DNA of 64,000 nucleotides, taken from positions 398,273 to 462,272 of the forward strand of contig NZ_MTBQ01000004.1 of NCBI RefSeq assembly GCF_002153375.1, in the 5' to 3' direction. This document shows, piece by piece, positions 39,916 through 46,647 of the stretch. Under the pieces are notes generated by a model. The model ran no database searches. It was not told the origin of the DNA and worked only from the letters and a program-made list of their open reading frames with translations. The position numbers and the translations under genes are program-made. The DNA comes from Oceanobacillus rekensis. Its GTDB lineage: Bacteria; Bacillota; Bacilli; Bacillales; Amphibacillaceae. Numbering within the stretch: position 1 is the first letter of the stretch; every line of letters starts with the position of its first letter.

Positions 39916-41367
39916 ATGAGTAAAATTGAAATCATTGGACTTGGTGCTGGAGATGTAGATCAGCTTCCATTAGGTATTTATAAAAAATTAACAAATACGG
40001 AAAGCATTATCTTTACACGTACCATCGACCATCCAGTTATTAAAACATTGATTGAAGAAGGAATCCGATTTGAATCCTTTGATGCAATGTATGAAGAAGA
40101 AGAACAATTTGGAGCTGTATATAATCGCATTACAGAAACCTTACTAAAGTGTGCATTAGGCTCAGACGACACGCTTATCTATACGGTTCCAGGCCATCCG
40201 ATGCTTGCTGAGAAGACGGTACAACTCTTACTAGAGCAAAATGAGGTGGAAGTAACTGTTGTTGGGGGACAAAGTTATTTGGATGATTTATTTACTTCTC
40301 TAAAGATAGATCCGATTGATGGATTCCAATTTGTTGATGGAACTGCATTTAATCGCTCTGCATTGGATTACCGCCATCATCTGATTTTTTGCCAAGTATA
40401 CGATCGATTTATTGCCTCTGATGTAAAGCTAGCTTTATTAGAAGATCTTCCAGCCGATTATGAAGTTACCATTGTTGAAGCTGCAGGAAGTAAACAGGAA
40501 AAAATTACAACTATTCCATTGGAAGAACTCGATCATTCCATGGAAATCAGTAACCTAACGAGTGTGTATGTCCCGCCCGCACCACCAACAGTATTGAATC
40601 ATACATTTAACCGCCTAAGGGAAGTAATGGCAACATTAAGGGGCCCGGGTGGATGTCCATGGGATCAGGAGCAGACACATGAATCACTCAGAGAATATAC
40701 GATTGAAGAGGTATATGAGCTAATTGATGCAATTGATGCTGAAGATGATGACAATATGATTGAAGAACTGGGCGATATTCTAATGCATGTCATGCTACAT
40801 AGTCAAATTGGTGCGGATGATGGATATTTTACAATTGACGATGTTATCCGCTCCATTACAGATAAGATGATTTTCCGCCATCCACATGTTTTTTCAAATA
40901 CGAAAATCGGTTCGGTTGATGACGTCAAGAAAAACTGGGAAGAGCTAAAAAAAGAGGAAAAAGGCGATCAGCGCAAATCCGTCCTCGATGGTGTTCCAAA
41001 GCATCTCCCTTCTCTTGCTAAAGCTTTTAAAATCCAGAAAAAAGCTGCAAAAGTTGGTTTTAATTGGGAGAACGTAACAGATATCTGGGGGAAGCTTGAT
41101 GAAGAAATGAAAGAAGTACAGGAAGCTATCGAAACGAAATCCAAGCATGAAATAGAAGATGAATTCGGTGATGTTCTATTTGTACTGGCTAATTTGACAA
41201 GGTATTATAAAATTAACCCGGAAATTGCATTAAACAGAGCAAACCAGAAGTTTTTATCGCGTTTTACATTTATAGAGAAGCAGTTTGAAAAAAAACGGGC
41301 AGACATCAATCAGGCGACCCTTGAAGAGATGGATGCCTACTGGAATCAAGCAAAGGAAAGGGAGTGA
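39916..41367 (+). CDS. yabN: YabN: tetrapyrrole-methylase-like/MazG nucleotide pyrophosphohydrolase fusion
   Basis: 483 residues, ATG 39916 right after the yabM stop (SD GGGAGGAAA). The N-terminal half (about 1-220) is a tetrapyrrole-methylase fold (IIGLGAGDVDQLPLGIY, VPGHPMLAEKTV). The C-terminal half is MazG with two EExxE-type metal motifs (EEVYELIDAID..., EELGDIL; and a second set IEDEFGDVLFVL). The MazG part hydrolyses NTPs. The split fusion is normal for Firmicutes. Confidence 0.95.
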   Translation: MSKIEIIGLGAGDVDQLPLGIYKKLTNTESIIFTRTIDHPVIKTLIEEGIRFESFDAMYEEEEQFGAVYNRITETLLKCALGSDDTLIYTVPGHPMLAEKTVQLLLEQNEVEVTVVGGQSYLDDLFTSLKIDPIDGFQFVDGTAFNRSALDYRHHLIFCQVYDRFIASDVKLALLEDLPADYEVTIVEAAGSKQEKITTIPLEELDHSMEISNLTSVYVPPAPPTVLNHTFNRLREVMATLRGPGGCPWDQEQTHESLREYTIEEVYELIDAIDAEDDDNMIEELGDILMHVMLHSQIGADDGYFTIDDVIRSITDKMIFRHPHVFSNTKIGSVDDVKKNWEELKKEEKGDQRKSVLDGVPKHLPSLAKAFKIQKKAAKVGFNWENVTDIWGKLDEEMKEVQEAIETKSKHEIEDEFGDVLFVLANLTRYYKINPEIALNRANQKFLSRFTFIEKQFEKKRADINQATLEEMDAYWNQAKERE

Positions 41368-41372
41368 ATCCG

Positions 41373-41630
41373 ATGCGATTGGATAAATTTTTGAAAATAT
41401 CACGGATTATTAAACGAAGAACATTAGCCAAAGAGGTAGCTGATCAAGGCAGAATAACGGTAAATGGAAATCAGGCCAAAGCTTCCACAACCCTTTCTGC
41501 AGGCGACGAGCTAATTATTCGATTTGGTCAAAAACTCGTAACAGTGAAAGTCAATGATTTAAGGGAAAATGTAAAGAAAGATGAGGCAGAAACATTATAT
41601 ACAATCGTCAAAGAAGAAAAGGTTGAATAG
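41373..41630 (+). CDS. rqcP: RqcP (YabO), S4-domain ribosome quality-control factor
   Basis: 85 residues from ATG 41373, eight bases after SD AAAGGGAG; a GTG at 41364 overlaps the SD. The S4 RNA-binding fold is MRLDKFLKISRIIKRRTLAKEVADQGRITVNG (two pieces in one stretch). RqcP works with RqcH on 50S subunits to add C-terminal alanine tails to stalled peptides. It starts four bases past the yabN stop region and ends shortly before a terminator. Confidence 0.95.
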   Translation: MRLDKFLKISRIIKRRTLAKEVADQGRITVNGNQAKASTTLSAGDELIIRFGQKLVTVKVNDLRENVKKDEAETLYTIVKEEKVE

Positions 41631-41636
41631 AGTTCT

Positions 41637-41661
41637 ATACTTGTCCCTCCTATCATAAATT
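41637..41661 (+). promoter_or_regulatory. Tentative sigma-E promoter of yabP
   Basis: ATA (41637-41639), 14 nt, CATAAATT (41654-41661). The -10 is good, but the gap is about two bases shorter than the usual 16. The -10 lies across the left arm end and loop of the terminator below. Confidence 0.45.
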
Positions 41662-41685
41662 AATAGTGATAAGGAGGGTTTTTTT
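41645..41685 (+). terminator. Intrinsic terminator of yabN-rqcP that contains the yabP SD
   Basis: CCCTCC-TATCA (41645-41655) pairs with TGATA-A-GGAGGG (41667-41678, one bulged A), followed by seven T (41679-41685). The GGAGGG of the right arm is the only SD for yabP, whose ATG begins at 41687. Confidence 0.85.
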
Positions 41686-41686
41686 A

Positions 41687-41989
41687 ATGAACTATTATGA
41701 GAACAAGGACACGGTAAATCGTGTGCAAACAGACCACTCTGTAAAAATGAATAACCGTAAAAACCTGGAGATCACTGGAGTAAAAGAAGTGGACAGTTTT
41801 GACAATGAGGAGTTTTTGCTGGAGACAGTTATGGGTTACCTGATAATACGTGGACAAAATCTACAATTGAAGAACCTTGACGTGACAGAGGGTATCGTTA
41901 CTATAAAAGGGAAAATTTATGAGCTTTCCTATGTCGATGAACAGCAACAGGAGAAAGCTAAAGGATTCTTTAGCAAGTTATTCCGATGA
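41687..41989 (+). CDS. yabP: Sporulation protein YabP
   Basis: 100 residues from ATG 41687; SD AAGGAGGG lies eight bases before it, inside a terminator stem. Family motifs: RKNLEITGVKEVDSFDNEEF, GYLIIRGQNLQLKNLDV, EGIVTIKGKI. YabP is required for spore cortex formation and is expressed by sigma-E in B. subtilis. Its stop overlaps the yabQ start (ATGA). Confidence 0.95.
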   Translation: MNYYENKDTVNRVQTDHSVKMNNRKNLEITGVKEVDSFDNEEFLLETVMGYLIIRGQNLQLKNLDVTEGIVTIKGKIYELSYVDEQQQEKAKGFFSKLFR

Positions 41990-42585
41990 CACTCAGTGTC
42001 CAATTTCTAACTTTGATTGCCATGGTTTCAAGTGGCTTTTATTTGGGTATCGTACAAGAAACGTTCCGGCGCTTTACACCGTATTGGAAGAAAAGTATAT
42101 TTTTAACATACCTGTTGGAAATAATTTTTTGGATAACTCAAACGGGAATCATTTTTTATGTCCTATTTCGTGTGAATGCCGGGGAACTAAGGCTCTATGT
42201 TTTCCTGGCCTGTTTTCTCGGATTTTCGATGTATCAAGTTTTTGGAAAGGCTGTATACAAACGCTTGCTGGAATCGATTATACGAATTGCGACATCTATT
42301 CTTCGGTTTTTCAGGAACTTGATTCAAGGTCTGATTATCACGCCAATTACATGGATCATTAAGTTTATTCTACGTATTATTGTATTCATCATTACATTAG
42401 TTGGTTCGATTGTCCTTTTCGCGTTAAAAGTGATTTTGACTCCATTCAGATGGATTTTAATTGGTATTTATCGATTAATGCCTAATAATTTCAAAAACAT
42501 TTCACACAAATTAGCAGGATTTTATAGTACAATAAAGAATATATGTTATAAGTGGCTGAAGTATCTAAAGTTTAAAAGGAGGTAG
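41986..42585 (+). CDS. yabQ: Spore cortex biosynthesis protein YabQ
   Basis: 199 residues with several hydrophobic segments: four in the conserved N-terminal domain (about 4-22, 37-57, 62-82 and following) and an extended C-terminal hydrophobic/basic region. MTLSVQFLTLIAMVSSGFYLG and FWITQTGIIFYVLFRVN are family marks. It localises to the forespore envelope and is needed for the cortex. ATG overlaps yabP. Confidence 0.93.
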   Translation: MTLSVQFLTLIAMVSSGFYLGIVQETFRRFTPYWKKSIFLTYLLEIIFWITQTGIIFYVLFRVNAGELRLYVFLACFLGFSMYQVFGKAVYKRLLESIIRIATSILRFFRNLIQGLIITPITWIIKFILRIIVFIITLVGSIVLFALKVILTPFRWILIGIYRLMPNNFKNISHKLAGFYSTIKNICYKWLKYLKFKRR

Positions 42586-42590
42586 TGGCT

Positions 42591-42971
42591 TTGTCGTCCG
42601 AGGAAAAAACGATTACAAGATTAGACTCGAATTATATGCAGCAGTATGATGCATACATAGAGAGACAGAAGAGGAAAAAGCAGCGGTTAATTCGACGTCT
42701 TGTGTTATTTTCTATAATCATAGCGATTGCTATTGGCAGCACTGCTGTATACCATTTTAATCAGCGTGAGCTTCAAGCGGAAAAAATAGAACAATATGAA
42801 CAATTGAAAGAAGAACTAGCAACATTGGAGAAAGAGGAAGCATATCTAACGGAAGAAATTGAACTGTTGCAAGATGAGGATTATGTACTGGATATTGCCC
42901 GAACGAATTACTTCTTCTCCAAAGAAGGTGAACAAATATTCAAGATTCCTAATGAAGATCCGTCATATTGA
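42591..42971 (+). CDS. divIC: Cell-division protein DivIC
   Basis: 126 residues from TTG 42591, eight bases after SD AAAGGAGG; a GTG at 42585 is only two bases from the SD. A short cytosolic part, one membrane helix (about 34-54), then an extracytoplasmic coiled coil (EKIEQYEQLKEELATLEKEE) and the conserved ending DEDYVLDIARTNYFFSKEGE. DivIC forms the divisome core with FtsL and DivIB. It completes the yabP-yabQ-divIC cluster. Confidence 0.94.
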   Translation: MSSEEKTITRLDSNYMQQYDAYIERQKRKKQRLIRRLVLFSIIIAIAIGSTAVYHFNQRELQAEKIEQYEQLKEELATLEKEEAYLTEEIELLQDEDYVLDIARTNYFFSKEGEQIFKIPNEDPSY

Positions 42972-43008
42972 CACTTTTGAAGTGGATTAATATACTATAT
43001 TAAGAGGA

Positions 43009-43203
43009 TGTTCAAAAAGCCCGATAAAAATGACACATCGATGTTTCTAGTTAGCTTGCCTTTTCCATTCCTAGAAAGAAAAGCTACCCTCTCCAACGTG
43101 CGAGAAAATAAAAACATACGTTGAATAGAACTCCTGTACCTTCGTCTATAAGCGTATTTTGGGAAAGGAACTTCTTGGTCCTTTTTATCCTCTTCTTTGA
43201 ACT
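43009..43203. repeat. Family B repeat, reversed 195-bp copy
   Basis: TGTTCAAAAAG (43009-43019) at the left, a degenerate CTTCTTTGAACT at the right (43192-43203). The interior carries ACGTTGAATAG and CCTGTACCTTCGTCTA, the reverse complement of blocks in the 61.5-kb copy. It fills most of the divIC-yabR gap. Confidence 0.65.
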
Positions 43204-43256
43204 CATATTGTATAAGAACTACTACATTTAATCTTTTAAGGAGGAGCATTTTTTTT

Positions 43257-43640
43257 ATGTCAATCGAAGTAGGCAGTAAGCTGCAGGGGAAGGTAACCGG
43301 TATAGCTAATTTTGGAGCATTCGTGGAATTGGAAGCGGGTAAAACGGGTCTGGTCCATATTAGTGAGGTTGCTGATAACTATGTTAAGGATATTAACGAA
43401 CACTTGAGTGTTGGTGATGAGGTAACAGTAAAAGTCATTAATGTCGAAAAAGACGGTAAAATTGGTTTATCCATTAAAAAGGCAAAGGATCGACCAGTAC
43501 GTCAAAAAAGCCCGAAAGAACGGACTGAAAATTTCGAATCTAAAATGAACCGTTTTCTCAAAGACTCAGAGGATCGTTTGGCCTCTTTGAAAAAGCACAC
43601 GGAATCCAAACGTGGAGGTCGAGGTGCCAAAAGAGGGTAG
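43257..43640 (+). CDS. yabR: S1-domain RNA-binding protein YabR
   Basis: 127 residues from ATG 43257 after SD AAGGAGGAG. One S1 domain (about 1-72): VGSKLQGKVTGIANFGAFVE, KTGLVHISEVAD, VGDEVTVKVINVEKDGKIGLS. The tail is basic and ends in a Gly/Arg-rich stretch (KRGGRGAKRG). It probably binds RNA or ribosomes; function otherwise unknown. Conserved position after divIC. Confidence 0.94.
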   Translation: MSIEVGSKLQGKVTGIANFGAFVELEAGKTGLVHISEVADNYVKDINEHLSVGDEVTVKVINVEKDGKIGLSIKKAKDRPVRQKSPKERTENFESKMNRFLKDSEDRLASLKKHTESKRGGRGAKRG

Positions 43641-43674
43641 CAATGCTGTCTATGGACAATGCTCTAATATATAT

Positions 43675-43706
43675 AAAGCAGGCATCGAATAGATGCCTGC
43701 TTTTTT
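43675..43706 (+). terminator. yabR terminator
   Basis: AAGCAGGCAT (43676-43685) pairs with ATGCCTGCTT (43693-43702), then T run. Confidence 0.9.
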
Positions 43707-43790
43707 GTGTGTAGAATTATAATGTTTGGGACTGTCGTTACTCGTCATCCCGAAAAGAATTCTTGCTTTATAGGAAACGCAGAATTGAGA

Positions 43791-43985
43791 TAAACTACGA
43801 ACTTAAGATATACTTTGGTGACCGCTCTGGGAAATACACCACGCTTTTCGCGGGCTCACCGATGCCTTTCCTCACGCAGAAGTCTCCGTGTATTTCCCAG
43901 AGCGATCCCGGACGGCGGCAAAAACACTCATCTTCTAAAGGATGGAAGGAAGTCACGCTTAAGCTACTTTGAAGTTTTTTATAGA
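43791..43985. repeat. Dispersed repeat family A, reversed copy beside the tRNA-Met block
   Basis: Starts TAAACTACGAACTTAAGATA, has GACCGCTCTGGGAAATAC near the left, a second inverted GTATTTCCCAGAGCGATCCC, then CGGACGGCGGCAAAA. It lies in the 458-base gap between yabR and tRNA-Met. Confidence 0.65.
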
Positions 43986-44051
43986 TTTTGTGTCATTTAT
44001 GATGGGATGAGTGAACCGCAGTCCCAATTTTTTAGAAAACAGCAAATAAAT

Positions 44052-44093
44052 AAAAGGTCCACCCAAGGATACAACCCCCTGAGTGGACCTTTT
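44052..44093 (-). terminator. tRNA-Met terminator (minus strand)
   Basis: AAAAGGTCCAC and GTGGACCTTTT at the outer ends form an 11-bp stem with a T-rich tail on the minus strand (TTTTATTTATTTG). Confidence 0.8.
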
Positions 44094-44098
44094 AATGA

Positions 44099-44172
44099 TA
44101 GCGGCAGAGGGGATCGAACCCACGACCTCACGGGTATGAACCGTACGCTCTCGCCAGCTGAGCTACGCCGCC
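44099..44172 (-). tRNA. tRNA-Met (anticodon CAT, elongator type)
   Basis: 74 nt on the minus strand. Acceptor GGCGGCG/TGCCGCT (G-U at both ends), D-arm GCTC...GAGC, anticodon arm TACGG-TTCATAC-CCGTG with anticodon CAT, variable AGGTC, T-arm GTGGG-TTCGATC-CCCTC, discriminator A. CCA is not encoded. The T-stem has one U-U mismatch. B. subtilis has a similar tRNA-Met between yabR and spoIIE, but on the plus strand. Confidence 0.93.
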
Positions 44173-44310
44173 AAATTAAGTCAACAGAAATTATGATACA
44201 ACAGAGAAAGGGTTGTGTCAATAGATTTCATCTAAAATCAGTTAAAACTCTATTTTATCATGTTTAAGGGGGAGTCATAATGCTCCTATGTACAGAGCAT
44301 TATAATTCTC

Positions 44311-45852
44311 CTATCTAGTTTGTGATGTATTTACTTGGTGGGGTCCTTGTACTTTTTGTGTTCCCTTGCTAGTAATTTGATGATTATATTCCTCATCTTC
44401 TTCGACAGGGGCCGTCCGTTTAATAAAGATAGAAATAATAAATCCTAAAACAGCAAATAATGTCGCAACCATAAAGGAGTCGTTTATTCCTTGAATGGTT
44501 GCCATATTTTCAAGTGTTATGAGCTGCTTCTCCGTAGCTATCCCCGAAGCAGACATCGAATCATTCATATATCTTGCTGTCTGGCTAGTCATGACTGTCA
44601 CTAAAAAAGCTGTACCAATGGATCCTGACATTTGGCGCAATGTGTTAGCCATTGCTGTACCATGGGAGTATAGTCTCCTTGGCAGCTGATTTAATCCGGC
44701 AGTCATGATCGGCATCATAATCATCGATATACCAACCATTCTCAAACTATAGGCAAACATCAAAAAGTAATATCCAGTTTCATTCGTAAGATTAGAAAAC
44801 AAGAATGTCGTGATTGCAGTAATCCCAAGCCCTGTTAATGCTAATGGACGTGCACCAATTTTATCAAACAACTTACCTGTTACCGGAGACATAAAAGCGG
44901 ATATGAGTGCTCCTGGCAATAAGAGTAAACCCGACTCAAGTGGTGAAAATCCACGGATATTTTGTAAATAGATCGGTATCAGAATCATTGCAGCGAACAT
45001 TGACATGGTAACAACGACACTAATGATGGTTGTTAAGGAAAACATACTATAGTTGAACACTCGGAACTCGAGCATTGGTCTTTTAATCCTTAGTTGTCGT
45101 GTTATAAAGAAAAACATAATAACTGTGCCAATTCCTAATGGAATATATACCCCGGCACTAGTCCACCCTTTTTCACCAGCACTACTAAAGCCGTAGAGTA
45201 ACCCACCAAATGCAAGAGTAGATAGGATGATTGATTTATAATCCACTTTCGGATTGGATAGTTTTGTTACATTTCGTAATAGGAAATATGCAAGAGCAAT
45301 ATCAATAATTGTAATTGGCAATACAATGAAAAATAAAACACGCCATGAGTAGTTTTGTACGACAATACCTGATAGTGTAGGACCAATTGCCGGTGCAAAC
45401 ATCATTGCAAGCCCAATATATCCCATTGCAGAGCCACGTTTCTCAATCGGAAATAAACTTAAAACGACATTCATTAATAGTGGCATCATTATTCCCGCAC
45501 CAGCAGCTTGGACAATTCTCCCTGCAAGAAGGGATGGATAGGAAAATGAAATTCCGCAAAAAAGTGTACCAAGGGCGAAGAGTGACATAGCCGTGAGGAA
45601 TAAATGCCTTGTCGAGAATCTTTCCATTAAAAAAGCGGTAATTGGAATTAATATTCCATTTACCAGCATGAATATGGTAGTTAATGATTGAGCAGCATTC
45701 GCTGACATACCCATATCAACAATCATCACTGGTAATGCTACGTTTAAAAGCGTTTGATTTAGAATAGCAACAAAAGCCCCTAATACCATGACAAAGATTA
45801 TTGGTCCTTTAGGCACTTCCGAAGCATCTACAAAAGCAGTTCTATCTCTCAA
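44311..45852 (-). CDS. MFS multidrug exporter, DHA2 (EmrB/QacA-like) family, 14 membrane helices
   Basis: 513 residues, TTG start at 45852 after GGAGATG. VMVLGAFVAILNQTLLNVALP is represented by its first helix, then the GRIVQAAGAGIMMPLL motif and LPRRLYSHGTAMANTLRQMSGSIGTA typical of the DHA2 drug:H+ antiporters. Fourteen hydrophobic helices can be placed. The C-terminus is hydrophilic (TSKGTQKVQGPHQ). It begins only two bases after the marR stop, so both are one operon. The drug is not predictable. This operon is absent from the B. subtilis locus. Confidence 0.9.
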   Translation of the reverse strand: MRDRTAFVDASEVPKGPIIFVMVLGAFVAILNQTLLNVALPVMIVDMGMSANAAQSLTTIFMLVNGILIPITAFLMERFSTRHLFLTAMSLFALGTLFCGISFSYPSLLAGRIVQAAGAGIMMPLLMNVVLSLFPIEKRGSAMGYIGLAMMFAPAIGPTLSGIVVQNYSWRVLFFIVLPITIIDIALAYFLLRNVTKLSNPKVDYKSIILSTLAFGGLLYGFSSAGEKGWTSAGVYIPLGIGTVIMFFFITRQLRIKRPMLEFRVFNYSMFSLTTIISVVVTMSMFAAMILIPIYLQNIRGFSPLESGLLLLPGALISAFMSPVTGKLFDKIGARPLALTGLGITAITTFLFSNLTNETGYYFLMFAYSLRMVGISMIMMPIMTAGLNQLPRRLYSHGTAMANTLRQMSGSIGTAFLVTVMTSQTARYMNDSMSASGIATEKQLITLENMATIQGINDSFMVATLFAVLGFIISIFIKRTAPVEEDEEYNHQITSKGTQKVQGPHQVNTSQTR

Positions 45853-45854
45853 GT

Positions 45855-46295
45855 TTACTCATCTCCATTTACATTCATCTTTTCTTTTACTAACTGGTGA
45901 AGCTTCAGCAGACTTTTGACATCTTCATCACTAATATCATTTAAACCGTGTAATCGTTTATAAAATAATTCATGGCCTTCCTTTTCTTTCTCATTCCCTA
46001 ACACTGTCAAATTTAATACAATCGCCCTTCTATCAATTGTGGATTGTTCTCTCATAATGTAGGAAGCCTTTACTAAGCGATCAACCGTTGCACTCACTGT
46101 ACTTTTATTAATCTCCATTTTCTCGGTGAGCTCCTGTAAACTCAAATTTGGCTTTTTAGAAATTAATTTAAGTATTCGCAATTGAACAAGGGTAACCCCT
46201 AACTCATTCGCATGATGCCACATCTGTTTATAAAAAAACTTATCTACTTCTCTAAAAGAGGAAATAATGCTTGTGATTTTCTCATCCTTTTCCAT
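45855..46295 (-). CDS. MarR-family transcriptional regulator
   Basis: 146 residues, ATG 46295 after SD GAAGGAG. Winged helix in LRILKLISKKPNLSLQELTEKMEINKSTVSATVDRLVKASYIMRE with the wing DRRAIVLNLTVLG (two segments). MarR proteins act as dimers on palindromes, released by ligands or oxidation. It heads the operon with the MFS exporter and very probably represses it through a palindrome at 46322-46335 near its start. Confidence 0.92.
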   Translation of the reverse strand: MEKDEKITSIISSFREVDKFFYKQMWHHANELGVTLVQLRILKLISKKPNLSLQELTEKMEINKSTVSATVDRLVKASYIMREQSTIDRRAIVLNLTVLGNEKEKEGHELFYKRLHGLNDISDEDVKSLLKLHQLVKEKMNVNGDE

Positions 46296-46321
46296 ATCGC
46301 AACTCCTTCGTAACTAGAAAG

Positions 46322-46350
46322 GTTCATGCATGAACAATTCGCCTATGAAC
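46322..46350. promoter_or_regulatory. Likely MarR operator
   Basis: Perfect 14-bp palindrome GTTCATGCATGAAC (46322-46335) plus an extra half site TATGAAC (46344-46350). Both lie downstream of the predicted -10, in the leader of marR. Confidence 0.6.
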
Positions 46351-46351
46351 A

Positions 46352-46380
46352 ACTATAACTATATTTTACCACTTTAGCAA
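46352..46380 (-). promoter_or_regulatory. marR-MFS promoter (sigma-A)
   Basis: Minus strand TTGCTA (46380-46375), 17 nt, TATAGT (46357-46352). Confidence 0.6.
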
Positions 46381-46473
46381 GTGACTTTTTAGTAGAATAA
46401 ATGCGTGTTACATGGAATTTGAACACTTTATTCGTCAGAACATCTTGGAATTCGGCAAAAGCCAGCGATTACT

Positions 46474-46511
46474 ATATATAGCCAAGCCTCATTAAAGGCT
46501 TGGCTATATAT
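46474..46511. other. Orphan 16-bp perfect hairpin between marR and spoIIE
   Basis: ATATATAGCCAAGCCT (46474-46489) is exactly complementary to AGGCTTGGCTATATAT (46496-46511) around a 6-nt loop, then TTATTTC. It looks like an intrinsic terminator, but no gene ends before it on the plus strand. It may insulate spoIIE from the inverted block. Confidence 0.6.
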
Positions 46512-46526
46512 TTATTTCTAAGAATT

Positions 46527-46621
46527 TGTTGAAACCTGCCTCTTATTTAGAAAGACGTCGAACGATTTATGTATTAAGCTTTGCCATTTTGACAAAAAAA
46601 TAATGGGTAATGTGGTTTACT
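46527..46621 (+). promoter_or_regulatory. spoIIE promoter, Spo0A-activated sigma-A type
   Basis: TTGACA (46589-46594) and TTTACT (46616-46621) are 21 nt apart, the unusual wide spacing known for spoIIE and spoIIG. Two candidate 0A boxes lie upstream: TGTTGAA (46527-46533) and CGTCGAA (46556-46562), each one base from TGTCGAA. Confidence 0.6.
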
Positions 46622-46647
46622 AGTTTGAAAGATAGGAGTGGGTGAAA

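Noticed and set aside
43763..44267. Plus-strand ORFs across the family-A repeat and tRNA-Met
   Set aside because: They run antisense through the tRNA gene and through repeat sequence, with no SD.
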